NCBI GenBank assembly: GCA_900770605.1
Contig: CAAGKS010000038.1
Coordinates: 1-6,666, forward strand
DNA: 6,666 nucleotides
Direction of reading: 5' to 3'
Source of the DNA: Clostridia bacterium
GTDB lineage: Bacteria > Bacillota > Clostridia > Oscillospirales > CAG-272
Positions 1-5,179 of the stretch are shown in pieces. Under the pieces are notes generated by a model. It made no database searches and was not told where the DNA came from. It worked only from the letters and a program-made list of their open reading frames with translations. Made by a program: the position numbers and the translations under genes. The stretch's first letter is position 1; every line of letters starts with the position of its first letter.

Positions 1-214
1 CAAGCGCCGACTGCGCGCCCAAGATGAGAGTGTCGGAGAATAAAAGATCAGAGCAGCTTGCAGAGGTAAGACAAAGCTCGGGAAAGAGCACAAGTCTTGC
101 GCCGAGAGCCTCGGCCTGCTTTACCGAGCATATTATTTGATCGGCATTGTCGCTGCAGCCTGCCACGGAGATCTCAGGACAAGCGCAAGCTACCTTTAAA
201 AAACCGTCTTTCAT
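1..214 (-). CDS. nadE: Glutamine-dependent NAD+ synthetase, N-terminal fragment (partial at window edge)
   Basis: The last step of NAD+ biosynthesis: nicotinate adenine dinucleotide is amidated using ATP, with ammonia released from glutamine by an N-terminal nitrilase-type amidase domain. Only the first 71 residues are in the window. They begin MKDGFLKVACACPEISVAGC and contain LVLFPELCLT at residues 41-50. This is the signature around the catalytic Glu (E46) of the glutaminase domain of long NadE proteins, normally about 640 residues. The Lys and Cys of the triad and the synthetase domain would lie beyond the window edge. The ATG is chosen because AAAGGA (227-222, minus strand) sits 7 nt upstream and a strong promoter lies just behind it. 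The gene is divergent from pncB, another NAD-pathway gene, which supports the call. A different nitrilase-family amidohydrolase is the main alternative, but the MKDGF start and PELCLT context fit NadE well. Confidence 0.85.
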   Translation of the reverse strand, partial: MKDGFLKVACACPEISVAGCSDNADQIICSVKQAEALGARLVLFPELCLTSASCSDLLFSDTLILGAQSAL

Positions 215-221
215 GTTAGCA

Positions 222-227
222 TCCTTT
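222..227 (-). promoter_or_regulatory. Ribosome binding site of nadE
   Basis: AAAGGA read on the minus strand, 7 nt before the ATG at 214. It decides the start of this partial gene. Confidence 0.7.
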
Positions 228-254
228 CAATATACTGAAATAACTTATAAGGAT

Positions 255-283
255 ATTATACATTTTTCTCGGCAAAAATACAA
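255..283 (-). promoter_or_regulatory. Sigma-A-type promoter of nadE
   Basis: On the minus strand, TTGTAT (283-278) is followed after exactly 17 nt by a perfect TATAAT (260-255). The predicted transcription start is near 248, giving a leader of about 34 nt. An 8-bp palindrome, CTTATAAG (244-251), lies across the predicted start. No NiaR or NrtR operator could be recognised by eye. Confidence 0.75.
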
Positions 284-328
284 TAGAATTTTCAAAAAAA
301 ACGTAATTTTTACAAAAAGAGTACCGGC

Positions 329-333
329 GGAGG
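329..333 (+). promoter_or_regulatory. Ribosome binding site of pncB
   Basis: Perfect GGAGG, 6 nt before the ATG at 340. It fixes the start at the first Met of MKDIKRNLTM. Confidence 0.85.
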
Positions 334-339
334 TAAAAA

Positions 340-1785
340 ATGAAGGACATCAAGAGAAATCTCACAATGCTTTGCGATTATTACGAGCTTACAATGAGCA
401 ACGGATATTTCAAAAGCGCGATGCAGGATAAGATCGTTTACTTTGACGTTTTTTATCGTGATAATCCCGATAACGGCGGTTATGCAATAGTGGCAGGACT
501 TGAACAGATCGTGGAATATATAAACGATCTTCACTTTGATAAGGACGACATAGAATATCTCAGAGGCAGAAAATGCTTCTCCGAGGAGTTCCTTGAATAT
601 CTCGCAGACTTTAAATTTACGGGTGACATTTTTGCTATTCCCGAGGGCACGGTGGTTTTCCCGGGCGAGCCTCTTATGATAGTGCGCGCACCTGTTATTG
701 AAGCTCAGTTTATCGAGACCTACGTGCTTATGATGATAAATCATCAGTCGCTCATAGCTACCAAGGCGTCAAGAATAACGAGAGCGGCAAAGGGCAGGGC
801 AGTCAGCGAATTCGGCTCGCGCAGAGCGCAGGGAGCAGACGCGGCTATCCTCGGCGCGCGCGCGGCGTATATCGGCGGAGTTAACTCCACCGCTTGTACC
901 ATAGCAGATGAGGTGTACGGCGTTCCCGCAGGCGGAACTATGGCTCACTCCTGGGTGCAGATGTTCGATAGCGAGTACGAGGCATTCAAGACATATTGCG
1001 AGATATATCCCACAAGACCCACCTTGCTCATAGATACCTTCAACGTTATCGAGAGCGGCGTTCCCAACGCTATCCGCGTCTTTAAGGAGATGGGTATTTC
1101 GCAGTGCGCTGTCAGACTTGACTCGGGCGATATCACATACCTTACCAAGAAGATAAGAAGGATGCTTGACGAGGCAGGACTTGTTGAGTGTAAGATAGTA
1201 GTTTCCAACTCGCTTGACGAATATATAATCCGCGAGCTTATCCGTCAGGGCGCGGCTGTTGACGCGTTCGGTGTCGGCGAGCGCCTTATAACCTCAAAGA
1301 GCGATCCTGTTTTCGGCGGTGTTTATAAGGTTTGCGCCATCGAGAACGAGGACGGAAGCGTTACTCCCAAGATAAAGATCAGTGAGAACGTCGGTAAGAT
1401 AACCACTCCCCACTTCAAGAAGATATACCGCCTGCGCGGCAGAGAAAGCGGAAAGGCGGAGGCAGATCTGCTTTGCGTTTACGACGAGACCGTGGACGAT
1501 AGCAAGCCTATCGAGATATTCGATCCTCAACACACCTGGAAGAGAAAGGTGCTTGATGATTTCACCGCCACCGAGCTGCTCGTGCCTATATTCAAGGACG
1601 GTAAGCAGGTGTACGAGCTTCCAACGATAGATCAGATAAGAGATCATTGCCGTGAGGAGATCGAGGGAATGTGGGACGAGGTCCGCCGCTTTACAAACCC
1701 CCATAATTATTACGTTGACCTTTCCGAGAAGCTCTGGCAGATCAAGCACGATATGATCTCTGAGCACAGAAATGCAAAGAAATGA
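340..1785 (+). CDS. pncB: Nicotinate phosphoribosyltransferase
   Basis: Cytoplasmic enzyme that joins nicotinate to PRPP, with ATP, to give nicotinate mononucleotide: the entry step of the Preiss-Handler salvage route. The 481-residue product has the usual length of the Gram-positive family. Visible family blocks are the N-terminal LTMLCDYYELTMSNGYF (8-24), FDVFYRDNP (35-43), EFGSRRAQG (157-165), GTMAHSWVQMF (199-209), VRLDSGDI (258-265), and GVGERLITS (311-319) next to the PRPP/phosphate site. His203 in the GTMAHSW block corresponds to the histidine that is phosphorylated during ATP-coupled catalysis in the Salmonella enzyme (family knowledge). A GGAGG site (329-333) lies 6 nt before the ATG. 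The gene is divergent from nadE across 125 bp, and a strong terminator follows at 1811. No clear plus-strand promoter was found in the spacer. The human-type nicotinamide enzyme (NAMPT) is excluded by the block pattern. Confidence 0.95.
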   Translation: MKDIKRNLTMLCDYYELTMSNGYFKSAMQDKIVYFDVFYRDNPDNGGYAIVAGLEQIVEYINDLHFDKDDIEYLRGRKCFSEEFLEYLADFKFTGDIFAIPEGTVVFPGEPLMIVRAPVIEAQFIETYVLMMINHQSLIATKASRITRAAKGRAVSEFGSRRAQGADAAILGARAAYIGGVNSTACTIADEVYGVPAGGTMAHSWVQMFDSEYEAFKTYCEIYPTRPTLLIDTFNVIESGVPNAIRVFKEMGISQCAVRLDSGDITYLTKKIRRMLDEAGLVECKIVVSNSLDEYIIRELIRQGAAVDAFGVGERLITSKSDPVFGGVYKVCAIENEDGSVTPKIKISENVGKITTPHFKKIYRLRGRESGKAEADLLCVYDETVDDSKPIEIFDPQHTWKRKVLDDFTATELLVPIFKDGKQVYELPTIDQIRDHCREEIEGMWDEVRRFTNPHNYYVDLSEKLWQIKHDMISEHRNAKK

Positions 1786-1810
1786 CCGACGGCTAACAGA
1801 ATATAAAAAT

Positions 1811-1845
1811 AACGGGAGGACTAACGTCCTCCCGTTTTGTTTTTG
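1811..1845. terminator. Bidirectional Rho-independent terminator between pncB and hom
   Basis: Perfect 11-bp stem AACGGGAGGAC (1811-1821) / GTCCTCCCGTT (1826-1836) with a TAAC loop. On the plus strand it is followed by TTGTTTTT, serving pncB. On the minus strand the stem is followed by a T-rich ATTTTTATAT stretch, so it can also stop hom transcripts. It sits in the 64-bp gap between two convergent genes, where a shared terminator is expected. Confidence 0.93.
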
Positions 1846-1849
1846 TATT

Positions 1850-3049
1850 TTAAAGAACTCTGTAAGAAGCGATGAGCGCATCGCCAAGCTCGCTCGCAAG
1901 CTTGCTCATATCCGCCTCGGATATCGCATCGCTCGTGAGAAGTCCGCACATGCCGTCGCAAGCGGCGAATGATCCGTCAGGAAGATTTTTCTGCGCGGTG
2001 TTCTCGGCAAGAATGAGAACTCTGCGGCAGGAGTAGTCCGAAAGATCGGCAATATCATCATCAGCCGCCACGCCCCACTTGATAGGAGCAGGTGAGTTGT
2101 CACGGTTTTCGATAACGTCAATAATATCCGCAACCACTGCGCTCGCCGTGGGAAGCTTTCCTGCGCCGGGGCCATAGAACATTACCTCGCCAACCATATT
2201 GGCGTTTACCAGTACGCCGTTGAAAACGTCGTCAATGTGCGAGAGGGGATTTGAGGAGGGAATTGCGCGCGGAGAAACGAGCGCAAGCACCTTGCCGTCC
2301 TTGATCTCGGTGTAACCGATGAGCTTTATGGAAAGACCGAGAGCTGCGCATACCTTAGTGTCTGCGAGCGTGATGCCCGAAATACCCTCGGTGTGCATCG
2401 CCTTGGGATCTATGAGCTTTCCGGAGGCTATCGCCGCAAGTATAGCGGTCTTTCTCGCCGCGTCTATACCGTCAACGTCAGCGGCGGGATTTGCCTCGGC
2501 GGATCCGAGCTTTTGCGCGGTTTTGAGCGCGTCCTCAAAGCTTGCGCCGAAATCGCGCATAGAGGTGAGTATATAGTTGGTAGTGCCGTTAAGTATGCCG
2601 CAGATGCGGGTTATCTTGTTGGAGGAAAGATCGTTGATGAGAGGACGGATTATCGGAATACCGCCGCCAACGCTCGCCTCAAACAGATAGCGCACGCCGT
2701 GCTTTGCCGCGATATCGCAAAGCTCCGCGCCAAAGGTGGATACGACCTCCTTGTTGGACGTCACCACGCTTTTTCCGGCTTCAAGACACGCGCGTGTAAA
2801 TTCGTATGCGGGGTGCGAGCCGCCCATCATTTCGGCAACCACGCTGACCTCGTCATCGTTAACTATCGCGCTGATATCGTGAACTATTTTGTCGGCAAAG
2901 GGGCTGTCGGGGAAATCGCGAAGATCGAGAATGTATTTGATCTCGTAATCACAGCCTACCTTGTTTTTTATTATCTCCTTGTTTTCGGTAAGAACCTCGG
3001 CAGTTCCGCCGCCTACCACACCGAATCCAAGCAATGCTATTTTTACCAT
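1850..3049 (-). CDS. hom: Homoserine dehydrogenase, with short atypical C-terminus
   Basis: NAD(P)H-dependent reduction of aspartate semialdehyde to homoserine, the branch point toward threonine and methionine. The 399-residue protein starts MVKIALLGFGVVGGG, with the Rossmann dinucleotide site at GFGVVGGG (8-15). It also carries VTSNK (96-100), GILNGTTNYI (151-160), ANPAADVDGIDAARK (186-200) and FYGPGAGKLPTASAV (291-305). Matched to the yeast enzyme from memory, E185, D196, K200 and K100 correspond to the substrate-binding and catalytic residues. The ATG is preferred to an in-frame TTG five codons upstream (3064): GGAAGG (3062-3057) lies 7 nt before the ATG and would be inside the coding region if TTG were used. 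Classic Gram-positive Hom is about 430 residues with a C-terminal ACT domain. Here only ~70 residues follow the catalytic part, with no clear ACT motif. The gene stands alone, without thrB, thrC or an aspartokinase beside it in the window. Confidence 0.95.
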   Translation of the reverse strand: MVKIALLGFGVVGGGTAEVLTENKEIIKNKVGCDYEIKYILDLRDFPDSPFADKIVHDISAIVNDDEVSVVAEMMGGSHPAYEFTRACLEAGKSVVTSNKEVVSTFGAELCDIAAKHGVRYLFEASVGGGIPIIRPLINDLSSNKITRICGILNGTTNYILTSMRDFGASFEDALKTAQKLGSAEANPAADVDGIDAARKTAILAAIASGKLIDPKAMHTEGISGITLADTKVCAALGLSIKLIGYTEIKDGKVLALVSPRAIPSSNPLSHIDDVFNGVLVNANMVGEVMFYGPGAGKLPTASAVVADIIDVIENRDNSPAPIKWGVAADDDIADLSDYSCRRVLILAENTAQKNLPDGSFAACDGMCGLLTSDAISEADMSKLASELGDALIASYRVL

Positions 3050-3056
3050 AACAAAA

Positions 3057-3062
3057 CCTTCC
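3057..3062 (-). promoter_or_regulatory. Ribosome binding site of hom, decides the start
   Basis: GGAAGG on the minus strand, 7 nt before ATG 3049. It overlaps the alternative TTG start at 3064, arguing that translation begins at the ATG. Confidence 0.75.
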
Positions 3063-3082
3063 AAAAAATAAAACTATACTAT

Positions 3083-3111
3083 ATCATACCATATTTTTTC
3101 GGAAAATGCAA
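3083..3111 (-). promoter_or_regulatory. Extended -10 promoter of hom
   Basis: Minus strand TTGCAT (3111-3106), 17-nt spacer, TATGAT (3088-3083), preceded by TGG so that an extended -10 (TGn) is present. The predicted start is near 3076, giving a leader of about 27 nt. That is too short for a T-box or riboswitch. Confidence 0.8.
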
Positions 3112-3118
3112 ATAAATA

Positions 3119-3147
3119 TTGAAAAAAAATAAAAAATATGATAAAAT
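3119..3147 (+). promoter_or_regulatory. Extended -10 promoter of the DUF4364 gene
   Basis: TTGAAA (3119-3124), 17-nt spacer, TAAAAT (3142-3147), with TGA immediately before the -10 giving an extended element. The predicted start is near 3154, giving a leader of about 55 nt. Its -35 box lies 7 bp from the -35 box of the divergent hom promoter. Confidence 0.78.
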
Positions 3148-3195
3148 TATAGCCGAAGGTATAAAAATCATAAAAAATATGGCTGATTTGACGTA

Positions 3196-3201
3196 GGGAG
3201 G
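3196..3201 (+). promoter_or_regulatory. Ribosome binding site of the DUF4364 gene
   Basis: GGGAGG, 7 nt before the ATG at 3209. Met8 (3230) has no comparable site upstream, so the first ATG is favoured. Confidence 0.8.
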
Positions 3202-3208
3202 ATATATA

Positions 3209-3754
3209 ATGAGCTCTGTGGTCGGAAGTATGAACAACGTAAAAATATTTATATTGTACTTGATGCAAAACGTAGGTTATCCGCTCGATTTCGTATCTAT
3301 AAACGATATCGTTATGCAGACGGATTACGTTATGTATCTTGATTTTGCGGTGGCGTTCAACGAGATGCTTGACGCAGGACTTATAGTAAAGCTGGAAAAG
3401 GACGGCGAGGAGCTTTACGAGATAACCGAAAACGGTAAGATAGTCGCTACCGAGCTCAAGAGCGACGTTCTCGGCGTTATTCTCGATAAGGCACTGTACG
3501 CGGCACTCAGATATCTTGACTTCAAGAAACGTGGAGTTACGGTAAAGTTTGATATAGATCCTACCGATGACGGACGTTATAGAATAACCGCGACCTTCGT
3601 TGAAAAAGGGGAGTGCCTGTTCTCGCAGACGCTCATCGTTGACTCAGCGCAGAGAGCAGAGCTTATGAAGAAAAACTATTACGAGCGCCCCGAGGCGCTT
3701 TATAAGGGAGTTCTTGCTATCCTGTCGGGAAACGTCAACTATATTTTCACTTAA
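3209..3754 (+). CDS. DUF4364 family protein, winged-helix-like N-terminus, function unknown
   Basis: I recognise this 181-residue protein as a DUF4364 member, a family common in Clostridia whose role is not established. Residues ~9-82 read like a winged helix: NNVKIFILYLMQNVGYPL, then INDIVMQTDYVMYLDFAVAF, then LDAGLIVKLEKDGEELYEIT, where the last part resembles the wing of a PadR/MarR-like fold. The C-terminal ~95 residues have an amphipathic helix (LGVILDKALYAALRYLDFKK, 88-107), alternating beta-like strands, and a closing RPEALYKGVLAILSGNVNYIF. There is no signal peptide or membrane segment, so it is presumably cytoplasmic. GGGAGG (3196-3201) lies 7 nt before the ATG, supporting this start over the internal Met8. 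The gene is divergent from hom with back-to-back promoters. A DNA-binding regulatory role is an inference from the fold only. Confidence 0.85.
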   Translation: MSSVVGSMNNVKIFILYLMQNVGYPLDFVSINDIVMQTDYVMYLDFAVAFNEMLDAGLIVKLEKDGEELYEITENGKIVATELKSDVLGVILDKALYAALRYLDFKKRGVTVKFDIDPTDDGRYRITATFVEKGECLFSQTLIVDSAQRAELMKKNYYERPEALYKGVLAILSGNVNYIFT

Positions 3755-3797
3755 CGGGCGCTGTGTGAATTGTCAACAAAAAGATAAAGCAGGATAT

Positions 3798-3852
3798 GTG
3801 AAAAAGTGCTAAGCAAATAATTTTTTCAACACTTTTTACAAAATTATTTTGC
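3798..3852. repeat. Two interleaved inverted repeats upstream of the sigma-factor promoter
   Basis: Repeat A is AAAAAGTG (3801-3808), within GTGAAAAAGTG, paired with CACTTTTT (3830-3837). Repeat B is AAATAATTTT (3815-3824) paired with AAAATTATTT (3840-3849), with GC partners on both outer sides separated by one extra T. The order A-B-A'-B' means the two stems cannot nest: as RNA they would be alternatives or a pseudoknot. The region is upstream of the sigma-factor transcript but would lie in the 3' UTR of the DUF4364 mRNA. There it may act as a weak terminator, since no better one exists between 3755 and 3861. Confidence 0.55.
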
Positions 3853-3858
3853 AAAATA
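3845..3858. promoter_or_regulatory. 14-bp perfect palindrome next to the -35 box (possible operator)
   Basis: TATTTTGCAAAATA is a perfect palindrome ending 3 bp before TTGACA. GCAAA recurs at 3813, 3851 and 3872. Position and symmetry suggest a dimeric regulator site, but the sequence is AT-rich and no known operator was recognised. Confidence 0.4.
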
Positions 3859-3861
3859 GCC

Positions 3862-3889
3862 TTGACATTATGCAAATTTATGGTATAAT
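3862..3889 (+). promoter_or_regulatory. Consensus extended -10 promoter of the sigma-factor gene
   Basis: Perfect TTGACA (3862-3867) and perfect TATAAT (3884-3889), 16-nt spacer, with TGG before the -10 giving an extended element. The predicted start is near 3896. The 10-bp palindrome AGCTATAGCT (3902-3911) lies just downstream of the start. This is the strongest promoter in the window, which suggests either high expression or repression through the flanking palindromes. Confidence 0.9.
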
Positions 3890-3928
3890 TATATAAATTA
3901 CAGCTATAGCTATGCCAAGAATCAGAGT

Positions 3929-3933
3929 GGAGG
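3929..3933 (+). promoter_or_regulatory. Ribosome binding site deciding a GTG start
   Basis: GGAGG, 7 nt before GTG 3941. No in-frame ATG is as well placed, so the GTG start is favoured. Confidence 0.8.
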
Positions 3934-3940
3934 AAATAAA

Positions 3941-4534
3941 GTGAGTTTGCAGAACGAGATCAAGCAGGCAGACGTGCTGCAGCTCATACGTCGCGCGAAG
4001 AGCGGCGACGGTGAGGCATTTGAAGAAATGCTTTCAAAGTACTCTCCGCTGATAAACGCTTCCGTTGCGAGATGCTTGCAGAACGATCAGTACGCTTTGT
4101 ACAGTGAGGATTTCAAGCAGGAAGCGATTTTGGTATTTTACAATTCGATAATGACTTATGACACAGAGCAGCAGGACGTGGAATTTGGCTTGTATGCAAG
4201 GATATGCATATCAAACGCGCTCGTCTCGCAGCTCAGGGTATTAAAGAAACGCAAAGCAGAAAGACTGGCAGAGACGTCAGACGATGGGTTGTTTGTAAAC
4301 GGCGAAGAGGATCCGTCTTTGAGAGTGCTGGAGCAGGAGAGCTTAAAAACGCTTTATTCCGTCATAAGAGGAAATCTGTCGGAGCTTGAATACCGCGTAT
4401 GGAAAATGTATATGTCGGGAATGACGGCAAGGCAGATCGGAGAGAGTATCGGTAAAGATGAGCGGAGCGTAAGCAACGCTATATACAGGATACGGAAAAA
4501 GCTCAGAGCAAAGCTCCGGAACAACAATGAATGA
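3941..4534 (+). CDS. Sigma-70 family RNA polymerase sigma factor, SigH (Spo0H)-like
   Basis: Alternative sigma factor of 197 residues that would direct core RNA polymerase to its own promoter class. Region 2 covers about residues 24-105: GEAFEEMLSKYSPLI (24-38), then YSEDFKQEAILVFYNSIMTYD (54-74, core-binding region 2.2, equivalent to the DLIQEG...DYR block of SigH), then FGLYARICISNALVSQLRVL (82-101, regions 2.3-2.4). A short acidic linker (DDGLFVNGEEDPS, 114-126) follows. Region 4 is LSELEYRVWKMYMSGMTARQ (146-165) with the helix-turn-helix RQIGESIGKDERSVSNAIYR (164-183) and a basic tail. It lacks the sigma-A region 1.1/3 domains. B. subtilis SigH, about 218 residues, has the same layout. 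An ECF-type factor is the main alternative, but the region 2 wording is closer to SigH. No anti-sigma gene is adjacent. A zinc-ribbon gene follows 91 bp downstream. Confidence 0.85.
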   Translation: MSLQNEIKQADVLQLIRRAKSGDGEAFEEMLSKYSPLINASVARCLQNDQYALYSEDFKQEAILVFYNSIMTYDTEQQDVEFGLYARICISNALVSQLRVLKKRKAERLAETSDDGLFVNGEEDPSLRVLEQESLKTLYSVIRGNLSELEYRVWKMYMSGMTARQIGESIGKDERSVSNAIYRIRKKLRAKLRNNNE

Positions 4535-4611
4535 TACGGGAAACCGAATCAGATAAAGCTTTCAAGGTAACGTCCATAAGCCGCGAAAGATAACAATTCA
4601 CATAACAAAGC

Positions 4612-4616
4612 GAGGT
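4612..4616 (+). promoter_or_regulatory. Ribosome binding site of the zinc-ribbon gene
   Basis: GAGGT, 9 nt before ATG 4626, a rather long spacing. An in-frame Met9 exists but has no site as good, so 4626 is preferred with some doubt. Confidence 0.55.
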
Positions 4617-4625
4617 AAAAAACCA

Positions 4626-4934
4626 ATGAATGAAGAAGTAAAAGTCGGTATGGAAGAATTTGTTGACGAAACACTTGTATGCAAGGATTGCGGAAATGAA
4701 TTCGTATTCACAGCAGGAGAGCAGAAGTTCTACAAAGAGAAGGGCTTTATGAACAAGCCTAAGAGCTGCAAGGCTTGCCGCGACGCTAAGAAGAACGCAG
4801 GCAGAGCACCCCGTGAATATTTCACAACCGTATGCGCAAAATGCGGCGGAGAGGCAAAGGTAATTTTCCAGCCCTCTAACGACAGACCCGTATATTGCAG
4901 TGCTTGTTTTGAGGAAATGAAGAACGCTCAGTAA
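4626..4934 (+). CDS. Small double zinc-ribbon protein
   Basis: A 102-residue cytoplasmic protein with eight cysteines in four CxxC pairs. Pairs C19/C22 (LVCKDCGNEF) and C48/C51 (SCKACR) flank FVFTAGEQKFYKEKGF and form a first ribbon of the kind named zf-trcl in Clostridia. Pairs C70/C73 (TVCAKCGGEA) and C91/C94 (VYCSACF) flank VIFQPSNDRPVYC and form a second ribbon. The link between them (KKNAGRAPREY) is basic and flexible, as in homologs with an RG-rich linker, hinting at nucleic-acid contact. The molecular function is not known for the family. It follows the sigma-factor gene in the same direction without a clear promoter or terminator between, and it ends before a strong terminator, so the two are probably co-transcribed. 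A role as an RNA polymerase or RNA-associated factor is speculation. Confidence 0.85.
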   Translation: MNEEVKVGMEEFVDETLVCKDCGNEFVFTAGEQKFYKEKGFMNKPKSCKACRDAKKNAGRAPREYFTTVCAKCGGEAKVIFQPSNDRPVYCSACFEEMKNAQ

Positions 4935-4974
4935 TTGAGTCTTTCGCAGTATTCGCAATAAAATGATTTAAAAT

Positions 4975-5001
4975 GCTGTGGGCGGTATCGCCGCCCATAG
5001 C
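4975..5001. terminator. GC-rich hairpin downstream of the zinc-ribbon gene
   Basis: Arms 4975-4985 and 4991-5001 pair over 11 bp with one G-U, core TGGGCGG/CCGCCCA, 5-nt loop TATCG. No T-run follows on the plus strand, so it is not a classic intrinsic terminator. It may protect the mRNA 3' end or assist the terminator directly behind it. Confidence 0.55.
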
Positions 5002-5016
5002 AAAACATAGATCAGT

Positions 5017-5067
5017 AAAACGAAGCGCCACAAGTTTATGGACAAACTTGAGGCGCTTCGTTTTTTT
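5017..5067 (+). terminator. Strong Rho-independent terminator of the sigma factor/zinc-ribbon unit
   Basis: Outer stem AAAACGAAGCGCC (5017-5029) / GGCGCTTCGTTTT (5052-5064), one A-A mismatch, inner stem CAAGTTT (5031-5037) / AAACTTG (5044-5050), loop ATGGAC. Seven T residues (5061-5067) follow the GC part. It has the same A/T layout in reverse and could stop minus-strand transcription too. Confidence 0.93.
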
Positions 5068-5070
5068 GCG

Positions 5071-5097
5071 CTTTTTTGGATAAAATCACCAAAAAAG
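5071..5097. repeat. Inverted repeat CTTTTTTGG / CCAAAAAAG
   Basis: Perfect 9-bp arms (5071-5079 and 5089-5097) around a 9-nt AT-rich loop, 3 bp after the terminator T-run and about 48 bp upstream of the -35 box of the next gene. It may be a backup terminator or a protein-binding site. Low sequence complexity makes chance origin possible. Confidence 0.45.
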
Positions 5098-5144
5098 TAC
5101 GGCTTATTTCTACATTCACCATTGAAAAAATACAATAAAATCCC

Positions 5145-5173
5145 TTGAAAATTAAGCGATAATATAGTATAAT
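5145..5173 (+). promoter_or_regulatory. Sigma-A promoter of the EF-G paralog
   Basis: TTGAAA (5145-5150), 17-nt spacer, perfect TATAAT (5168-5173). The predicted start is near 5180. Confidence 0.88.
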
Positions 5174-5179
5174 GAGATA

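Noticed and set aside
235..284. Plus-strand promoter candidates for pncB (CTGAAA-16-TATACA, or TACAAT at 279-284)
   Set aside because: The boxes match the consensus poorly and overlap the much stronger nadE promoter on the other strand, so no call was made.
147..431. 94-codon plus-strand frame across the nadE-pncB spacer
   Set aside because: It overlaps the nadE start in antisense and the pncB start in another frame, and crosses the promoter region.
1294..1899. 201-codon minus-strand frame
   Set aside because: It is antisense to pncB and runs through the shared terminator; there are no family motifs.
3047..3064. TTG start of hom giving a 404-residue protein
   Set aside because: The only good ribosome site (GGAAGG) would lie inside the extra codons. 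The ATG at 3049 is correctly spaced and begins at the usual MVKIALLGFG start.
2393..3115. Open frame of 240 codons on the plus strand
   Set aside because: It is antisense to hom, runs through the hom promoter, and its product shows no recognisable motif.
3766..3778. TTGACA box on the minus strand after the DUF4364 gene
   Set aside because: There is no -10 element at 15-19 nt spacing and no minus-strand gene downstream to serve.
4528..4557. 9-codon frame ATGAATGATACG... overlapping the sigma-factor stop
   Set aside because: It is too short, has no proper ribosome site, and arises from the stop-codon context.
4503..4958. 151-codon minus-strand frame rich in Cys and Leu
   Set aside because: It is antisense to the zinc-ribbon gene; the cysteines are a by-product of the opposite strand's codons and no ribosome site is present.
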